The translations under genes and the position numbers were made by a program. This document shows positions 9,597 through 19,329 of a stretch of 64,000 bases of DNA, in pieces (the first letter of the stretch is position 1; the number at the start of each line of letters is the position of its first letter). This DNA is from Fulvivirga sp. M361 (GTDB lineage Bacteria > Bacteroidota > Bacteroidia > Cytophagales > Cyclobacteriaceae): assembly GCF_007097395.1 (NCBI RefSeq), contig NZ_VKDC01000008.1, positions 1-64,000 of the forward strand, in the 5' to 3' direction. The notes beneath the pieces were generated by a model. The model saw nothing but the letters and a program-made list of their open reading frames with translations. It searched no databases and had not been told where the DNA came from.

Positions 9597-10697
9597 TTAT
9601 GCTACCTCGGCTTTGTTGAAGGACATAAACTGCTGCAACACGACCATGATCCGGTCCAGTAAAAAACCAATGCCTCCTATCACGAACATAGCTACGATGA
9701 TCTTAGCGTTGGAGTCGTTGGCGCCGTTTTGGAATTCTTCCCAAACAAAAGACCCTAACCCGGGACTTTGGGCCAATAACTCTATGGCTATCAACACCAT
9801 CCAGGCCACAGACAGCGTGATCCGCATGCCCGTGAAAATGAGCGGAAAAGATGCCGGCAAAATCACTTTAAAAATATTCTGCCCTATGCTCAAACGTAAT
9901 ACTTTAGCTACATTGATGAAATCTTTGTCCACTGTAGCCACACCCATACTGGTATTGACCAATGTGGCCCACATGGCACAAAAAGCCACACTGATAAAGG
10001 AGATTACAAAAGACTTATCCATGTCCGGGTTTACGATAAGCGTTTTCACGATCATAAACACCAACAGCAACCAGACCACGGGAGAAACCGGCCTGAAGAT
10101 CTGTATGAGCCAATTCAGCGCTGTACGTAATGTACTGCTTAACCCCATGATGATACCCATGGGAATAGCAATGAGCACTGCCAGTAAAAATCCGGCAAAT
10201 ACCGTTTTTATGCTGGTACCGATCTGATCGAGAAAAGAAGGTCTGCCGGTATATTCTATTAAGGACAGTCCCTGAGCTTCTCTTTGCGCGTTAGTGGCAG
10301 ATACTTTCTGGCTGAAGGCCGCTTTCTTATCACTAATGTTAAGATGGTCCTGCCACAATGAAAGATAAGCACTATACACCTGCTGAGGGGAAGGCAACGT
10401 ATTGGGTTGACAGGACACATCCCCGGACGCGATACAAGCCCGCATATCGATAGCTGCTTGCTCTCCCTGATCAGCAAGTGCCTTTTCCACCCTGCGTTCC
10501 GTCTCGATGTTATACAGGTAACTGGCTGCGCCCTGCCATACCAGTATGAACAACATTATGGTGACTACCGGAAATACTGCTTTTTTGAAAAAAGCAATGG
10601 TATTTTTCCGGGGTTCTTCTTTGTAACATAACCTGATCAAAGGTTCCAGAAAGCCCAGCCCGATGAATCGTATTATACGTATTATCCTATCTTTCAT
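9597..10697 (-). CDS. nrtB: Nitrate ABC transporter permease (NrtB-like, long periplasmic loop)
   Basis: The 366-residue inner-membrane permease has a first membrane segment at about residues 40-60. A roughly 110-residue polar segment follows, then five or so further membrane segments. The ABC-coupling EAA loop is visible in the stretch around [14 protein letters not shown] followed by [15 protein letters not shown]. NrtB/SsuC permeases are usually near 250-280 residues. The extra length is mainly the segment between the first and second membrane helices, which contains a possible disulfide pair, C88 and C96 ([10 protein letters not shown]). It is inferred to be periplasmic and to contact the lipoprotein. 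The gene follows the solute-binding gene by 12 bases. Confidence 0.85.
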   Translation of the reverse strand: MKDRIIRIIRFIGLGFLEPLIRLCYKEEPRKNTIAFFKKAVFPVVTIMLFILVWQGAASYLYNIETERRVEKALADQGEQAAIDMRACIASGDVSCQPNTLPSPQQVYSAYLSLWQDHLNISDKKAAFSQKVSATNAQREAQGLSLIEYTGRPSFLDQIGTSIKTVFAGFLLAVLIAIPMGIIMGLSSTLRTALNWLIQIFRPVSPVVWLLLVFMIVKTLIVNPDMDKSFVISFISVAFCAMWATLVNTSMGVATVDKDFINVAKVLRLSIGQNIFKVILPASFPLIFTGMRITLSVAWMVLIAIELLAQSPGLGSFVWEEFQNGANDSNAKIIVAMFVIGGIGFLLDRIMVVLQQFMSFNKAEVA

Positions 10698-10709
10698 CTG
10701 TCTTAACGT

Positions 10710-12104
10710 TTAGTGGTCCTTATTGCCTATTTCAAAGCTTTGAATGTAGTCTAAAGGTTTTTTACCGTCGTATGTCTTTCCGTCAATGAAGTCTGTAGTG
10801 GCTGGTTTGTATCCATCGGTATCCGGCACATCGGTAGCATCAATATGGCCTTCTTTTACCAGCATATCCGCTGCTTTTTTCCAGATATCAGGGCGATAAA
10901 TGTCTTTGATGGTAGCATGATACCACTCTTCCGGTTTGCTTTCAGGGATCTGTCCCCATCTTCTCATTTGAGTCAGGAACCATATCCCGTCACTATAAAA
11001 GGGATAGGTGGCATGGTAACGGTAAAATACGTTAAAGTCAGGCATGGACCTTTTTTGCCCTTTTTCAAATTCGAACGTGCCGGTCATGGAGTTGGCGATA
11101 ACGACAGAGTCTGCTCCCACATATTCCGGCATGGAAAGTATGCCCACGGCTTTGGGCCTGTTGCCCGGCGTATCCAGCCACTTACCGGCACGGATCAGTG
11201 CTTTGGTAACGGCCACGGCTGTATTAGGATATTTTTCAACAAAGCTTTTGGTCATTACAAATACTTTTTCGGGATTGTTTTTCCAGATATCATAGTTCGT
11301 AGTTACCGGCACACCTATTCCTTTAAAAACAGCTTGCTGGTTCCAGGGCTCTCCCACACAATATCCATATATAGTACCTGCTTCAAGGGTAGCCGGCATC
11401 TGTGGCGGTGGTGTTACACTCAGCAAGACATCAGCATCTACCTGCCCCTGGATGTTTTCTTTTGTATAAAAACCAGGATGAATACCGGCCGCTGCCAGCC
11501 AGTAACGGATCTCATAATTATGGGTAGACACGGGAAATACCATGCCCATCTTGAAAGGCTTACCGTTGTTTTTGTACTCGTTCACTACCGGTGCCAGTGC
11601 ATCTGCAGTAATAGGATGTACCGGACTTCCATCTTCGCCAATGGGTACATTAGGTTTCATTTTAGCCCACACTTCATTAGAGACTGTGATACCGTTTCCA
11701 TTTAAATCCATTGAAAAAGGGGTCACTAATCCTGCCTGACGTCCGAAACCTGCCCCGGCGGCCACCGGCTGTCCGGCCAGCATATGTGAACCGTCCAGCT
11801 GCCCATCAATAACCCTGTCCAACACATTCTTCCAGTTGGATTGTGCTTCTATGGTAACAAACAGTCCTTCCTCTTCAAAGTAGCCGAGTTCTTTGGCTAT
11901 GGCCAGTGGCGCCATATCGGTAAGTTTAATAAAACCGAACGTCAGCTGTGGTTTTTCAATGGCTAACGTTGTAGCACTTAAGCCATCTGCCGGTTTGTCT
12001 GTGGCCTCGCTTTTGGCCCCTCCACCACACTGTGTGAATAAAACGACTGTGGCAGCCAATAGTACAAGGTGAATTCTTTTCATATTTATATTCATAGTTT
12101 TCAT
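10710..12104 (-). CDS. nrtA: NrtA/CmpA-family nitrate-binding lipoprotein
   Basis: The 464-residue protein has a lipoprotein signal peptide ending in LFTQC (Cys26). The mature part begins [23 protein letters not shown], typical of the NrtA/CmpA periplasmic-binding family, and continues with [15 protein letters not shown] and [13 protein letters not shown]. It should capture nitrate or nitrite in the periplasm and deliver it to the permease next door. CmpA homologues bind bicarbonate; the gene context decides for nitrate. Three ATGs lie close together at the N-terminus (12104, 12095, 12083) and all give a functional signal. It follows the porin by 17 bases in the same operon. Confidence 0.88.
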   Translation of the reverse strand: MKTMNINMKRIHLVLLAATVVLFTQCGGGAKSEATDKPADGLSATTLAIEKPQLTFGFIKLTDMAPLAIAKELGYFEEEGLFVTIEAQSNWKNVLDRVIDGQLDGSHMLAGQPVAAGAGFGRQAGLVTPFSMDLNGNGITVSNEVWAKMKPNVPIGEDGSPVHPITADALAPVVNEYKNNGKPFKMGMVFPVSTHNYEIRYWLAAAGIHPGFYTKENIQGQVDADVLLSVTPPPQMPATLEAGTIYGYCVGEPWNQQAVFKGIGVPVTTNYDIWKNNPEKVFVMTKSFVEKYPNTAVAVTKALIRAGKWLDTPGNRPKAVGILSMPEYVGADSVVIANSMTGTFEFEKGQKRSMPDFNVFYRYHATYPFYSDGIWFLTQMRRWGQIPESKPEEWYHATIKDIYRPDIWKKAADMLVKEGHIDATDVPDTDGYKPATTDFIDGKTYDGKKPLDYIQSFEIGNKDH

Positions 12105-12121
12105 CTTTTAAATATTTCTGA

Positions 12122-13372
12122 TTATTGATCCGTACTGTCAAAAATGGAGGTCTTTAATGTAAGCTGTAACCACGCCCAGTTATTGGTCTCGTCAGATGAG
12201 CCTGTTTTAAACAATTCAAAGCTATCATCCGCAAAAAGCTGTGAATAGCCCACTTTTACATTGAATTCAGGGCTTACTTTCAGATCATAGATCAGGTCTA
12301 TTTCCGTACCCAGATAACCGTCAGCAGTTTCACCACTTTCCGCCACTTCATCGGTAAACTCCTGATTGGTGCTGAAATAGTGAATGTGTGTTAAGAGTTT
12401 GGATTTCTTGCCGGTTTTGAAGGCGGTCTTCACAAAAATGTCATTCAGCCCCATAGAAGGTTGCTCACCTACATAGAAGAAATCCATTAAGCCATAGAAC
12501 TTATGGTTGGTACCAAACTGCTGCTTCCAGGTTTCATTTTTATCTGCGGTGCTTTCATCATCACCGGATACCATTTCAACCCCGACAGTTATGGGTATGG
12601 AACCTGTTTTATAGGTACCACTAAGCGCCAACAATGATCCGCCAATGTCTGTACCAAGGAACTGGCCAAATTGGACATAGGCTGAAGCATCCAAGGTGAG
12701 CTTACCTCCGATTTTTAAAGTTGGAATGAATCCCAACGTTGTATAAGCATAATACTGGCCCGGATCAGTTTCAGTGACCACATTCGCACCCATTAGTGAG
12801 TATTTAAAATCTCCGGCTGAAGGACTATCAAACCACACATACTGGATGCTCTTGTTTCCCGCATCCCCGATATTCCCGTTGACTTCGTTGGTATGCCCTA
12901 CCTGGTTCAAGGTAAATCCGGCGTGGAGTGTAGCATCTCCCAACTTGAATTTACCGACAAAGGCATCATGCGAACGACCGGGTGCGGCCCAGGCCAGCGC
13001 ACCGAAAAAACGCTGGTCGCCATAAGAAATGGGCTGTCTTCCAAATTTTAATGTAAATGATCCGGAAATATCATATGCTGCCCATGCTTCGAATACTGAG
13101 ATAGAGCCCGAAGTGCTTGTTTGAGCTTGCTGTCCCCAGAAGTTGATATACTGAGGCGTGAACTTAAAAGTGAACTTATCTTTTTTGTATTGGAAATATA
13201 ACCGGGTACGCTGTTGTGTGGCCAGCCCCGGGGTATTATCTTCTCCTGAAAGACTGGAGTTGGTCCCGTTATAAAACTCTGTTCGTGGTCTCACTTCACC
13301 ACTTAACCTAAACTGCGCATAAGCTGGTGAAACACCTGACACCATCAGTAGTAAGTAAAGTATCTTTTTCAT
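12122..13372 (-). CDS. Alginate-export-family outer-membrane porin (probable nitrate entry channel)
   Basis: The 416-residue protein has a clear signal peptide (cleavage after PAYA, about residue 19). The mature part reads QFRLSGEVRPRTEFYNG and continues with alternating aromatic/polar strands such as FRFQYKKDKFTFKF-like segments, and ends in a strand. This is the alginate_exp (AlgE-like) beta-barrel family. Despite the family name, nothing around it makes or uses alginate. As first gene of the nitrate operon it is best read as the outer-membrane pore for nitrate. The name reflects fold, not substrate. The start follows the motif-rich regulatory region at 13402-13485. Confidence 0.8.
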   Translation of the reverse strand: MKKILYLLLMVSGVSPAYAQFRLSGEVRPRTEFYNGTNSSLSGEDNTPGLATQQRTRLYFQYKKDKFTFKFTPQYINFWGQQAQTSTSGSISVFEAWAAYDISGSFTLKFGRQPISYGDQRFFGALAWAAPGRSHDAFVGKFKLGDATLHAGFTLNQVGHTNEVNGNIGDAGNKSIQYVWFDSPSAGDFKYSLMGANVVTETDPGQYYAYTTLGFIPTLKIGGKLTLDASAYVQFGQFLGTDIGGSLLALSGTYKTGSIPITVGVEMVSGDDESTADKNETWKQQFGTNHKFYGLMDFFYVGEQPSMGLNDIFVKTAFKTGKKSKLLTHIHYFSTNQEFTDEVAESGETADGYLGTEIDLIYDLKVSPEFNVKVGYSQLFADDSFELFKTGSSDETNNWAWLQLTLKTSIFDSTDQ

Positions 13373-13709
13373 AAGCCTAAGTATTTAAATGTGTTATTTA
13401 CTTACGTAAATGAACGCATTAATTTAAGTAGTTGCAAATATTATTACGTAATTATACGTAATAATAATAGCCATTAATTACGTATTATACTTAGAATTAA
13501 TTTTAAGTAACGGAATCCTGGCAAAATATGGCTGTGCGTATAGGTTCTCCGCAAAGCAAGGAGGTACAAGGGACTTGCTAAACACAGTTTAAACCTTGCG
13601 TCTTTGCGTTTTCGCAAAACACCATGCTTTCTGATTTAACTCATAAAGAAGTCATTTGTAAATTTGCCGGCTGCCTGTTCGCCAATTACCGACCGTGCCC
13701 TGTACCCTG
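13373..13709. other. Intergenic region between regulator gene and nitrate operon
   Basis: Besides the palindrome cluster at its right-hand-operon end, the stretch 13520-13700 shows only a short hairpin (TTTGCG/CGCAAA, 13603-13618) about 90 bases after the regulator's stop. No open frame of note is present. Confidence 0.5.
13402..13485. promoter_or_regulatory. Cluster of TTACGTAA palindromes upstream of the nitrate uptake operon
   Basis: Four copies of the palindrome lie here: TTACGTAA at 13402-13409, TTACGTAA at 13444-13451, ATACGTAA at 13454-13461 and TTACGTAT at 13478-13485. The middle two are centred exactly 10 bp apart. The same tandem arrangement occurs before nirB. The response regulator gene nearby has a NarL/LuxR-type HTH, a family whose half-sites commonly start with TAC. 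I infer that these are its operators. On the minus strand a TATTTG element lies just downstream of the tandem pair, compatible with activation from an adjacent site. Confidence 0.65.
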
Positions 13710-14393
13710 CTATTGGAGAAACTCTTTCAATTCAGGCTCCTGGTCTATTTTATGAAGCAGTTCAACTATATTATTGACGTCAAGCTTTTTCATTATATTG
13801 AAACGGTGCGTTTCTACGGTACGGATGCTCTTGCTCAGATCATCGGCAATGGCTTTATTAGAAACCCCACGTGAAATCAGGGACAAGATCTGCCGCTCCC
13901 TTTTAGTGAGGTTGTAATCTACCTTTTTTTCTTCAGTCACCTGGCTTCTTGGCTCTTCCCGGATGGAAGACAAATACCTGGTCACCAAAATATTGGACAC
14001 ATCACCACTAAAATACTTATGCCCTTTGCAAACAGCATGTATGGCCTTTAGAAACTCGCCCTTGCCGGTATCCTTAAGCAAATAACCGTCAGCGCCACAG
14101 TCGATGGACTTGGTGATATACTCCTCATCATCATGCATGGTAAGCATAAGAACTTTCACCTTCGGGTAGCTGCGCTTGATCTTACTGGTCGTCTCTATAC
14201 CGTTTCCATTGGGCATGCGTATGTCCATAATTACTGCATCAGGCTGCTCTTTTTCTATGGTGAGAAAAGCTTCTTCACCATCCGAAGCTTCGGCTACTAC
14301 CTCAATATCTTCTTCTGTTTCCAACAGCAGCTTCAGACCGGTTCTAACAATTTCATGATCATCAGCTAATACGATCCTAATGACTTCACTCAT
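13710..14393 (-). CDS. NarL/LuxR-family response regulator (candidate nitrate regulator)
   Basis: The 227-residue protein has a receiver domain (acidic pair near residues 11-12, phospho-acceptor Asp in DAVIMDIRMP at about 56, Lys in LLKDTGKGE) and a C-terminal GerE-type HTH (LTKRERQILSLISRGVSNK, then TVETHRFNIMKKLDVN). It lies three bases after the histidine kinase, so the pair forms one system. The location between the two halves of the nitrate regulon, and the kinase's NarX-like input domain, point to control of nitrate/nitrite genes. The likely DNA target is the TTACGTAA palindrome set. The closest textbook equivalent is NarL, but orthology cannot be shown here. Confidence 0.85.
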   Translation of the reverse strand: MSEVIRIVLADDHEIVRTGLKLLLETEEDIEVVAEASDGEEAFLTIEKEQPDAVIMDIRMPNGNGIETTSKIKRSYPKVKVLMLTMHDDEEYITKSIDCGADGYLLKDTGKGEFLKAIHAVCKGHKYFSGDVSNILVTRYLSSIREEPRSQVTEEKKVDYNLTKRERQILSLISRGVSNKAIADDLSKSIRTVETHRFNIMKKLDVNNIVELLHKIDQEPELKEFLQ

Positions 14394-14396
14394 GCT

Positions 14397-16184
14397 TTAA
14401 TCCAAAGGTATAGTTATGGTAATCATGGTTCCCTCTTCTGGCTTAGTATTCAAATCAAACGTACCATTTATAAAGGCCGTGCGTTCTTTCATATTAAAAA
14501 TACCGTGACCGGAACTCTCAAAATAACCAGTTTTTTTCAATTTCTCATAGTCGAAGCCTTTGCCGTCGTCCTGTATGGTAATTTCTAATTCTCTGGGACT
14601 ATGAATCAGTTTAACATCTATAGAAGAAGCTTTTGCATATTTTATAGCATTGTTAATGGCTTCTTGAATGATTCGATAAATATTATTTTCAACATGACTC
14701 TCCAGGCGATTTACAAAACGGGTTTCATTAGTGAAAAATACCTTATTCCCAGACAGTTGACTTACTTCCTGACAAAATTTTGTGATGGCTGGAGTAATGC
14801 CAAAATCACTCAGGCTGGCCGGAGTCAGATTAAAGGATACTCTGCGGATCTCCCGTAAGATGCTTTTCATCAACTCCCGGGTATCTTCCAGCCTGCGCTT
14901 GGTATGAATGGAGCTTGATGGTGTAATCGCCTCCAGGTTCAATTTAAGCGCCGTAAGCATTTGACCTATCCCGTCATGGATCTCGCGGCCTAATCGCCAT
15001 CGCTCTTCTTCCTGACCTTCCAGGATCAAAACCGAACGGTACTGCTGTTCTTTCACCCGTTTCTCTATTTTCTCCCTGTTAATTTCGCGCGAGCGTATTT
15101 TTGCTTCTTTCAGTTCGGTAATGTCACGCGCCACCAGCTTATAGGTATAGCTCTCCCGGATCTTTACGGGTATAATGAACAGTTCAAGCCAGATGAAATC
15201 ACCGTCTTCATTGACCAATTTTATTTCACCTGACCACGGCCGGTGGTTTTTCAGGATTTTCATCAACCCTCCTGTAAATTCTTTTCTGTAGTCATTATCC
15301 AGCAGTAATTGCACAAAACTTTCCGGTGACTTCTCCCATTGCATTAGTACTTTAAACTTGTCTGAAACGGAGGTGAAGCTTCCCTTATCATCAATGGTGG
15401 CAAAAACCAGTGGAGCTTCAGGTTCATAACGAGTAGACTCCAGGTCCTGATAGGATTTTACCAGTTCTTCATACAACCTGCTCAACTCACCCGCCATACG
15501 GATAGAACCTTCTTCTGACTCCACCAATTCATCGACCGTTTGCCTCACATTACGCGCTATTGGCCTGAAAACAAATATCAGTTCTATCAAAATAATGGAA
15601 AGAGAAAGTATGAGAAGGGTGATCTCAATTTTACGTAGTTCTTTAACACGTGCGTTAGCTTCTTTATCATATTGGAATACGATAGCGTTCATCCCCCGCA
15701 GAAAGCTGTCCTCATGTGTCAGAATGGCTTGAATAGAAGTATCTAGGTCTGATCTGACCAAATCGTTTACTGGCAATTGAATGATCTTATGTGCATGAAA
15801 CACCATCTGGGTATAATGGTTTTCTATCTGCTTATACATCTTTAATACATCGGAAGAAGGCTTATCCTGAAGTCCCAGTTCTTCATTACCTTCCAGTAGT
15901 CCCCGGTGTGATTTTTCCCAAAGCGCTACAGTATTTTTGAGTTCTTTGACCTCCTGGCTATAGGAAATAGTATCTGATACCCTGCCGATTTTCAAGGCGA
16001 TCTTACTGATTTTCTGACTTAGCATTCGCTGCCTGCCCGCAACATTAATGGTGCGGGCATCATCTTGCTGGGTCCCTATGTAGTTCTGTACGACAAGCTG
16101 ACTTAGAATAATGCTCACCGCGATGCCTGACAATGCCAGAATGTAAAAAAGCCCTAGTTTGTCAAATTTTCGGTGCTTATTCAT
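14397..16184 (-). CDS. NarX-like histidine kinase with P-box-type sensor domain
   Basis: The 595-residue kinase has membrane helices at about 10-32 and 186-206. Between them is a four-helix periplasmic domain that starts ARTINVAGRQRMLSQKISK, which matches the nitrate-binding P-box helix of NarX/NarQ (PilJ-type domain). A PAS-like domain (about 255-370), a short coiled coil and the HisKA_3 core follow, with His near 401 in GREIHDGIGQMLTALK. The ATPase part has NAIKYAKAS, DDGKGFD and GHGIFNMKERT. It should autophosphorylate on sensing nitrate or nitrite and pass phosphate to the adjacent regulator. It probably belongs to the nirBD transcript, about 130 bases after nirD. Confidence 0.88.
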   Translation of the reverse strand: MNKHRKFDKLGLFYILALSGIAVSIILSQLVVQNYIGTQQDDARTINVAGRQRMLSQKISKIALKIGRVSDTISYSQEVKELKNTVALWEKSHRGLLEGNEELGLQDKPSSDVLKMYKQIENHYTQMVFHAHKIIQLPVNDLVRSDLDTSIQAILTHEDSFLRGMNAIVFQYDKEANARVKELRKIEITLLILSLSIILIELIFVFRPIARNVRQTVDELVESEEGSIRMAGELSRLYEELVKSYQDLESTRYEPEAPLVFATIDDKGSFTSVSDKFKVLMQWEKSPESFVQLLLDNDYRKEFTGGLMKILKNHRPWSGEIKLVNEDGDFIWLELFIIPVKIRESYTYKLVARDITELKEAKIRSREINREKIEKRVKEQQYRSVLILEGQEEERWRLGREIHDGIGQMLTALKLNLEAITPSSSIHTKRRLEDTRELMKSILREIRRVSFNLTPASLSDFGITPAITKFCQEVSQLSGNKVFFTNETRFVNRLESHVENNIYRIIQEAINNAIKYAKASSIDVKLIHSPRELEITIQDDGKGFDYEKLKKTGYFESSGHGIFNMKERTAFINGTFDLNTKPEEGTMITITIPLD

Positions 16185-16316
16185 GGATTATCTTTCCTTC
16201 TACAGATCAAGCCTGTAAATAGAGCAAAAGAATGGTAATATGGAAGCTGAAGTGTAATCTTCTGGTATTGCCGGACTTCTATAGCTCCACAAAAAACTGA
16301 ATACCCTTACATCTAA

Positions 16317-16700
16317 CTATCCTTTAAATCCAACATACACACACCCTTCCTCTACCTTTACCGGGTAAGTGGCAAGACTGCATTCATTACCATTCAGGTT
16401 TTCACCACTTTTCAGGGAAAATGTTTTTTTATGATATGGGCATGCTACTTTGGGTTCATTTTGTTGTGTACCGATCATGCCCCTGGAGAGGATCATTTGT
16501 TGCTTATGCGGACATACGTTTTGTGTGGCATACCACTCCTGCCTGCGACTGAAGTTAAAAACAGCTATCTGCATACCTTTGTATAAAACACAGGCACCAC
16601 CATTCACCGGAAAGTCCCCGATCTTAGCCACTTTATGCCATACTTTCACTTCTTCCAAAGCCACGGTTTCATATTGTATTATCTCTTCGCTTACATCCAT
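16317..16700 (-). CDS. nirD: Nitrite reductase small subunit, Rieske type
   Basis: The 127-residue protein has a complete Rieske [2Fe-2S] ligand set: C63-P-H65 and C87-P-Y-H90 in NVCPHKQQ and VACPYHKKTF. It is the NirD-type partner of NirB in cytoplasmic NADH-nitrite reductase. Having all four ligands is worth noting because some NirD proteins have lost them. It lies 43 bases after nirB in the same direction and should be cotranscribed. Size and position fit the family well. Confidence 0.9.
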   Translation of the reverse strand: MDVSEEIIQYETVALEEVKVWHKVAKIGDFPVNGGACVLYKGMQIAVFNFSRRQEWYATQNVCPHKQQMILSRGMIGTQQNEPKVACPYHKKTFSLKSGENLNGNECSLATYPVKVEEGCVYVGFKG

Positions 16701-16743
16701 TGTATTATCATTACCTGCTTTATCATTGAATTTTATTTAGCCA

Positions 16744-19236
16744 TCACCAGGCTGCCGGTACTTTCTGCCCCCGGATGCTGTCAAACTTCTGCGTAGGGTC
16801 ACCTGCATCGGTATTAATGAAATGGCTGAATTTGGCTTTTAAGGCATCGTTTTTCACTACTTCAGCCCATTCACAGCTATATGTGTCTACCAGGTACTGC
16901 ATTTCCTTCTCTAACTCCGCACCTATTCTAAGGCAGTCGTTCACAATCACATCTTTAACATAATCCAGTCCGCCTTCCAATTTATTTAACCAGGTAGCTG
17001 TTCTATTGAGGGGTTCAGCGGTTTTGATATAAAACATCAAAAACCTGTCAAGGTATTTGACACAGGTTTCTGAATCAAGGTCACCTGCCAGCAATTGTGC
17101 GTGCTGAGGGTTAGCGCCCCCGTTACCACAGATGTAGAGGTTCCAGCCCACTTCAGTAGCTATAATACCAAAATCCTTACTTTGGGCCTCAGCACACTCT
17201 CTGCGACAGCCGGAAACTCCTCCCTTCAATTTGTGTGGCGCTCGTAATCCTCGATAGCGGTTTTCCACTTCAATAGCAAAGGAAACAGAGTCATGCAATC
17301 CAAATCGACACCAGGCGGACCCCACACAGCTTTTTACTGTTCGTAGTGATTTTCCATAGGCATGCCCGCTCTCAAAACCAACGGCTATTAGTTCTTCCCA
17401 AATGGAAGGCAGGTCTTCCAACCGGGCACCAAACAGATCAATACGTTGCCCTCCGGTGATCTTGGAATAGAGGTTATACTTTTTAGCCACCTGACCCAGT
17501 ACAATGAGTTTCTCAGGGGTTATCTCCCCACCGGGTACACGAGGCACCACTGAATACGAGCCCCCTTTTTGAATATTTGCCAAAAACCGGTCATTAGTAT
17601 CCTGTATGGTATCCTGATTTACGATCAGATCATTCCAAATACTGGCTAACAGTGAGGCTACTGCCGGCTTACATACTTCACAGCCGTCTCCTTTACCGTA
17701 GCTGTCCAGCAAGTGATCGTATGTTTTAATTTCCTTTATCCTGATCAGGTCGTAAAGTTCCTGGCGCGTATAGTCCAGGTGCTCACAAATCACCTTTCTC
17801 ACCCTTTTACCCATTGCCGCCACGGTATCATGAAAAATATCCGCTACCATAGGACCACAAGCGCCACATCCTGTACCTGCTTTTGTACATGTTTTTACTG
17901 CCTTAAGGTCTTCAATCCTCTCTTCCCGGATCGCTTTAACGATATCTGCTTTCGTCACATCTTCACAAGAGCATACCTGCGCTGTATCAGGTAATGTAGT
18001 AATGGAGCCACCTCCTCCGCCTTCAGCACTGCGATCACCCAGGATGAGGTCTTCCGGATCGGGAGGAAGTACCGTACTATTGTTCATAATCTGCCAAAGC
18101 ATGTTGTATTCGCTTGTATCACCTACCAGTATTCCACCCAATAGCTGTTTTTTATCTCCGGAAATAGTGATCTTTTTATAAATTCCGGTACTTTCATTTT
18201 TGTAAACTACCGTTTTACACCCTTCCGTATCTCCCATAGCATCACCAAAACTTCCCACTTCTATCCCTATCAACTTAAGCTTGGTAGACATATCGCTTCC
18301 GTCAAAGACTTTGTCACCACTCGCTGTCAACTGTTGTGCTACTGATTCTGCCATATCATATCCCGGCGCCACCAGCCCATAGATCATGTTGTTAAACAAT
18401 GCCGCCTCACCTATCGCATAGATATTCGGATCATCTGTTTTTAGCTTCTCATTGACGATCACACCTCCACGCGGTCCTGTACTCAACCCACACGATGACG
18501 CCAATTCATCCCTTGGAACAATACCGCAAGAAATCACGAGCATATCTGTACTTAAATGTGTGTTATCAGAAAATGAAAGACAGTCCAGTGCGCCTTCACC
18601 TAGAAGGGCAGTAGTGTTTTTATTCAGGTGAATGGATAACCCAATATCTTCTAACTGGTTTTTCAAAATCTCAGCGCCTGTATCATCTAGCTGACGAGGC
18701 ATAAGCCGTGAAGCAAATTCTATCACATGGGTTTTTAGCCCCATATCCATTAACGCCTTTGCTGCTTCTAATCCCAGCAGTCCTCCCCCCAAAACGGCTG
18801 CGCTTTTTGCTTTGGTCCCATACGCCATGATATTGTTAAGGTCCTCGAGTGTCCTGTATACAAATACCCCTACTTTATTTACCCCATCGATCGGCGGAAC
18901 AAGCGGACTTGACCCGGTGGCAAGAATGAGTGTGTCATAATGCTCTTCATGCCCCAGGTGTGTGATGACTTTTTTCTGATTTCGATCAATGGTTACCACC
19001 AACTCCCCGGTTCGCAGGTCTATATGGTTTTCACGATACCAATTTGCAGGCGCCATGCTTAGCCTCTCGGCAGAAGGGTCCGTAAAATATTCACTTAAAT
19101 GGACCCGATCGTATGCAGGAACAGGCTCTTCTCCAAATACCACCAGCTGTATCTTATCTGCACCAGCTTTTAACCTGATCTTCTCACAGAATTTATACCC
19201 AACCATTCCATTTCCAATGACGACTACTTTTTCCAT
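16744..19236 (-). CDS. nirB: NADH-dependent nitrite reductase large subunit
   Basis: The 830-residue protein reduces nitrite to ammonium in the cytoplasm. Domains in order are: FAD/NAD(P)-binding module (VVIGNGMVGYKFCEKI at the N-terminus, AAVLGGGLLGLEAAKAL near 150); a BFD-like [2Fe-2S] domain (VCSCEDV and GTGCGACGP, about 425-475) followed by a second degenerate copy with GDGCEVCKP; then ferredoxin-like and siroheme/4Fe-4S domains with SCVGSAWC (C-x5-C) and SGCRRECAEA (C-x3-C). All cofactor ligands are intact, unlike in the rubredoxin protein at 2842-4299. Length matches canonical NirB. The promoter region carries four TTACGTAA-type sites and is shared with the divergent siroheme gene. Confidence 0.95.
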   Translation of the reverse strand: MEKVVVIGNGMVGYKFCEKIRLKAGADKIQLVVFGEEPVPAYDRVHLSEYFTDPSAERLSMAPANWYRENHIDLRTGELVVTIDRNQKKVITHLGHEEHYDTLILATGSSPLVPPIDGVNKVGVFVYRTLEDLNNIMAYGTKAKSAAVLGGGLLGLEAAKALMDMGLKTHVIEFASRLMPRQLDDTGAEILKNQLEDIGLSIHLNKNTTALLGEGALDCLSFSDNTHLSTDMLVISCGIVPRDELASSCGLSTGPRGGVIVNEKLKTDDPNIYAIGEAALFNNMIYGLVAPGYDMAESVAQQLTASGDKVFDGSDMSTKLKLIGIEVGSFGDAMGDTEGCKTVVYKNESTGIYKKITISGDKKQLLGGILVGDTSEYNMLWQIMNNSTVLPPDPEDLILGDRSAEGGGGGSITTLPDTAQVCSCEDVTKADIVKAIREERIEDLKAVKTCTKAGTGCGACGPMVADIFHDTVAAMGKRVRKVICEHLDYTRQELYDLIRIKEIKTYDHLLDSYGKGDGCEVCKPAVASLLASIWNDLIVNQDTIQDTNDRFLANIQKGGSYSVVPRVPGGEITPEKLIVLGQVAKKYNLYSKITGGQRIDLFGARLEDLPSIWEELIAVGFESGHAYGKSLRTVKSCVGSAWCRFGLHDSVSFAIEVENRYRGLRAPHKLKGGVSGCRRECAEAQSKDFGIIATEVGWNLYICGNGGANPQHAQLLAGDLDSETCVKYLDRFLMFYIKTAEPLNRTATWLNKLEGGLDYVKDVIVNDCLRIGAELEKEMQYLVDTYSCEWAEVVKNDALKAKFSHFINTDAGDPTQKFDSIRGQKVPAAW

Positions 19237-19246
19237 AGCTTTATTT

Positions 19247-19327
19247 TTACGTAAAATTACGTAATAATTTTTTAATTCAAACGAAAATATACGTAATTTG
19301 AATAAGTGAGAAACAAAAATTACGTAA
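19247..19327. promoter_or_regulatory. TTACGTAA palindrome cluster in the nirB / siroheme divergent promoter
   Basis: Sites are TTACGTAA at 19247-19254, TTACGTAA at 19257-19264, ATACGTAA at 19289-19296 and TTACGTAA at 19320-19327. The first two are centred exactly 10 bp apart, as in the uptake-operon promoter; the others follow at 32 and 31 bp (about three helical turns each). Position between divergent genes suggests that one regulator drives both nirB and the siroheme methyltransferase. Identity of the binding protein is inferred. Confidence 0.65.
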
Positions 19328-19329
19328 GA

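Noticed and set aside
10845-11705. Plus-strand 286-codon frame
   Set aside because: It is antisense to the NrtA-like gene, with no motif of its own.
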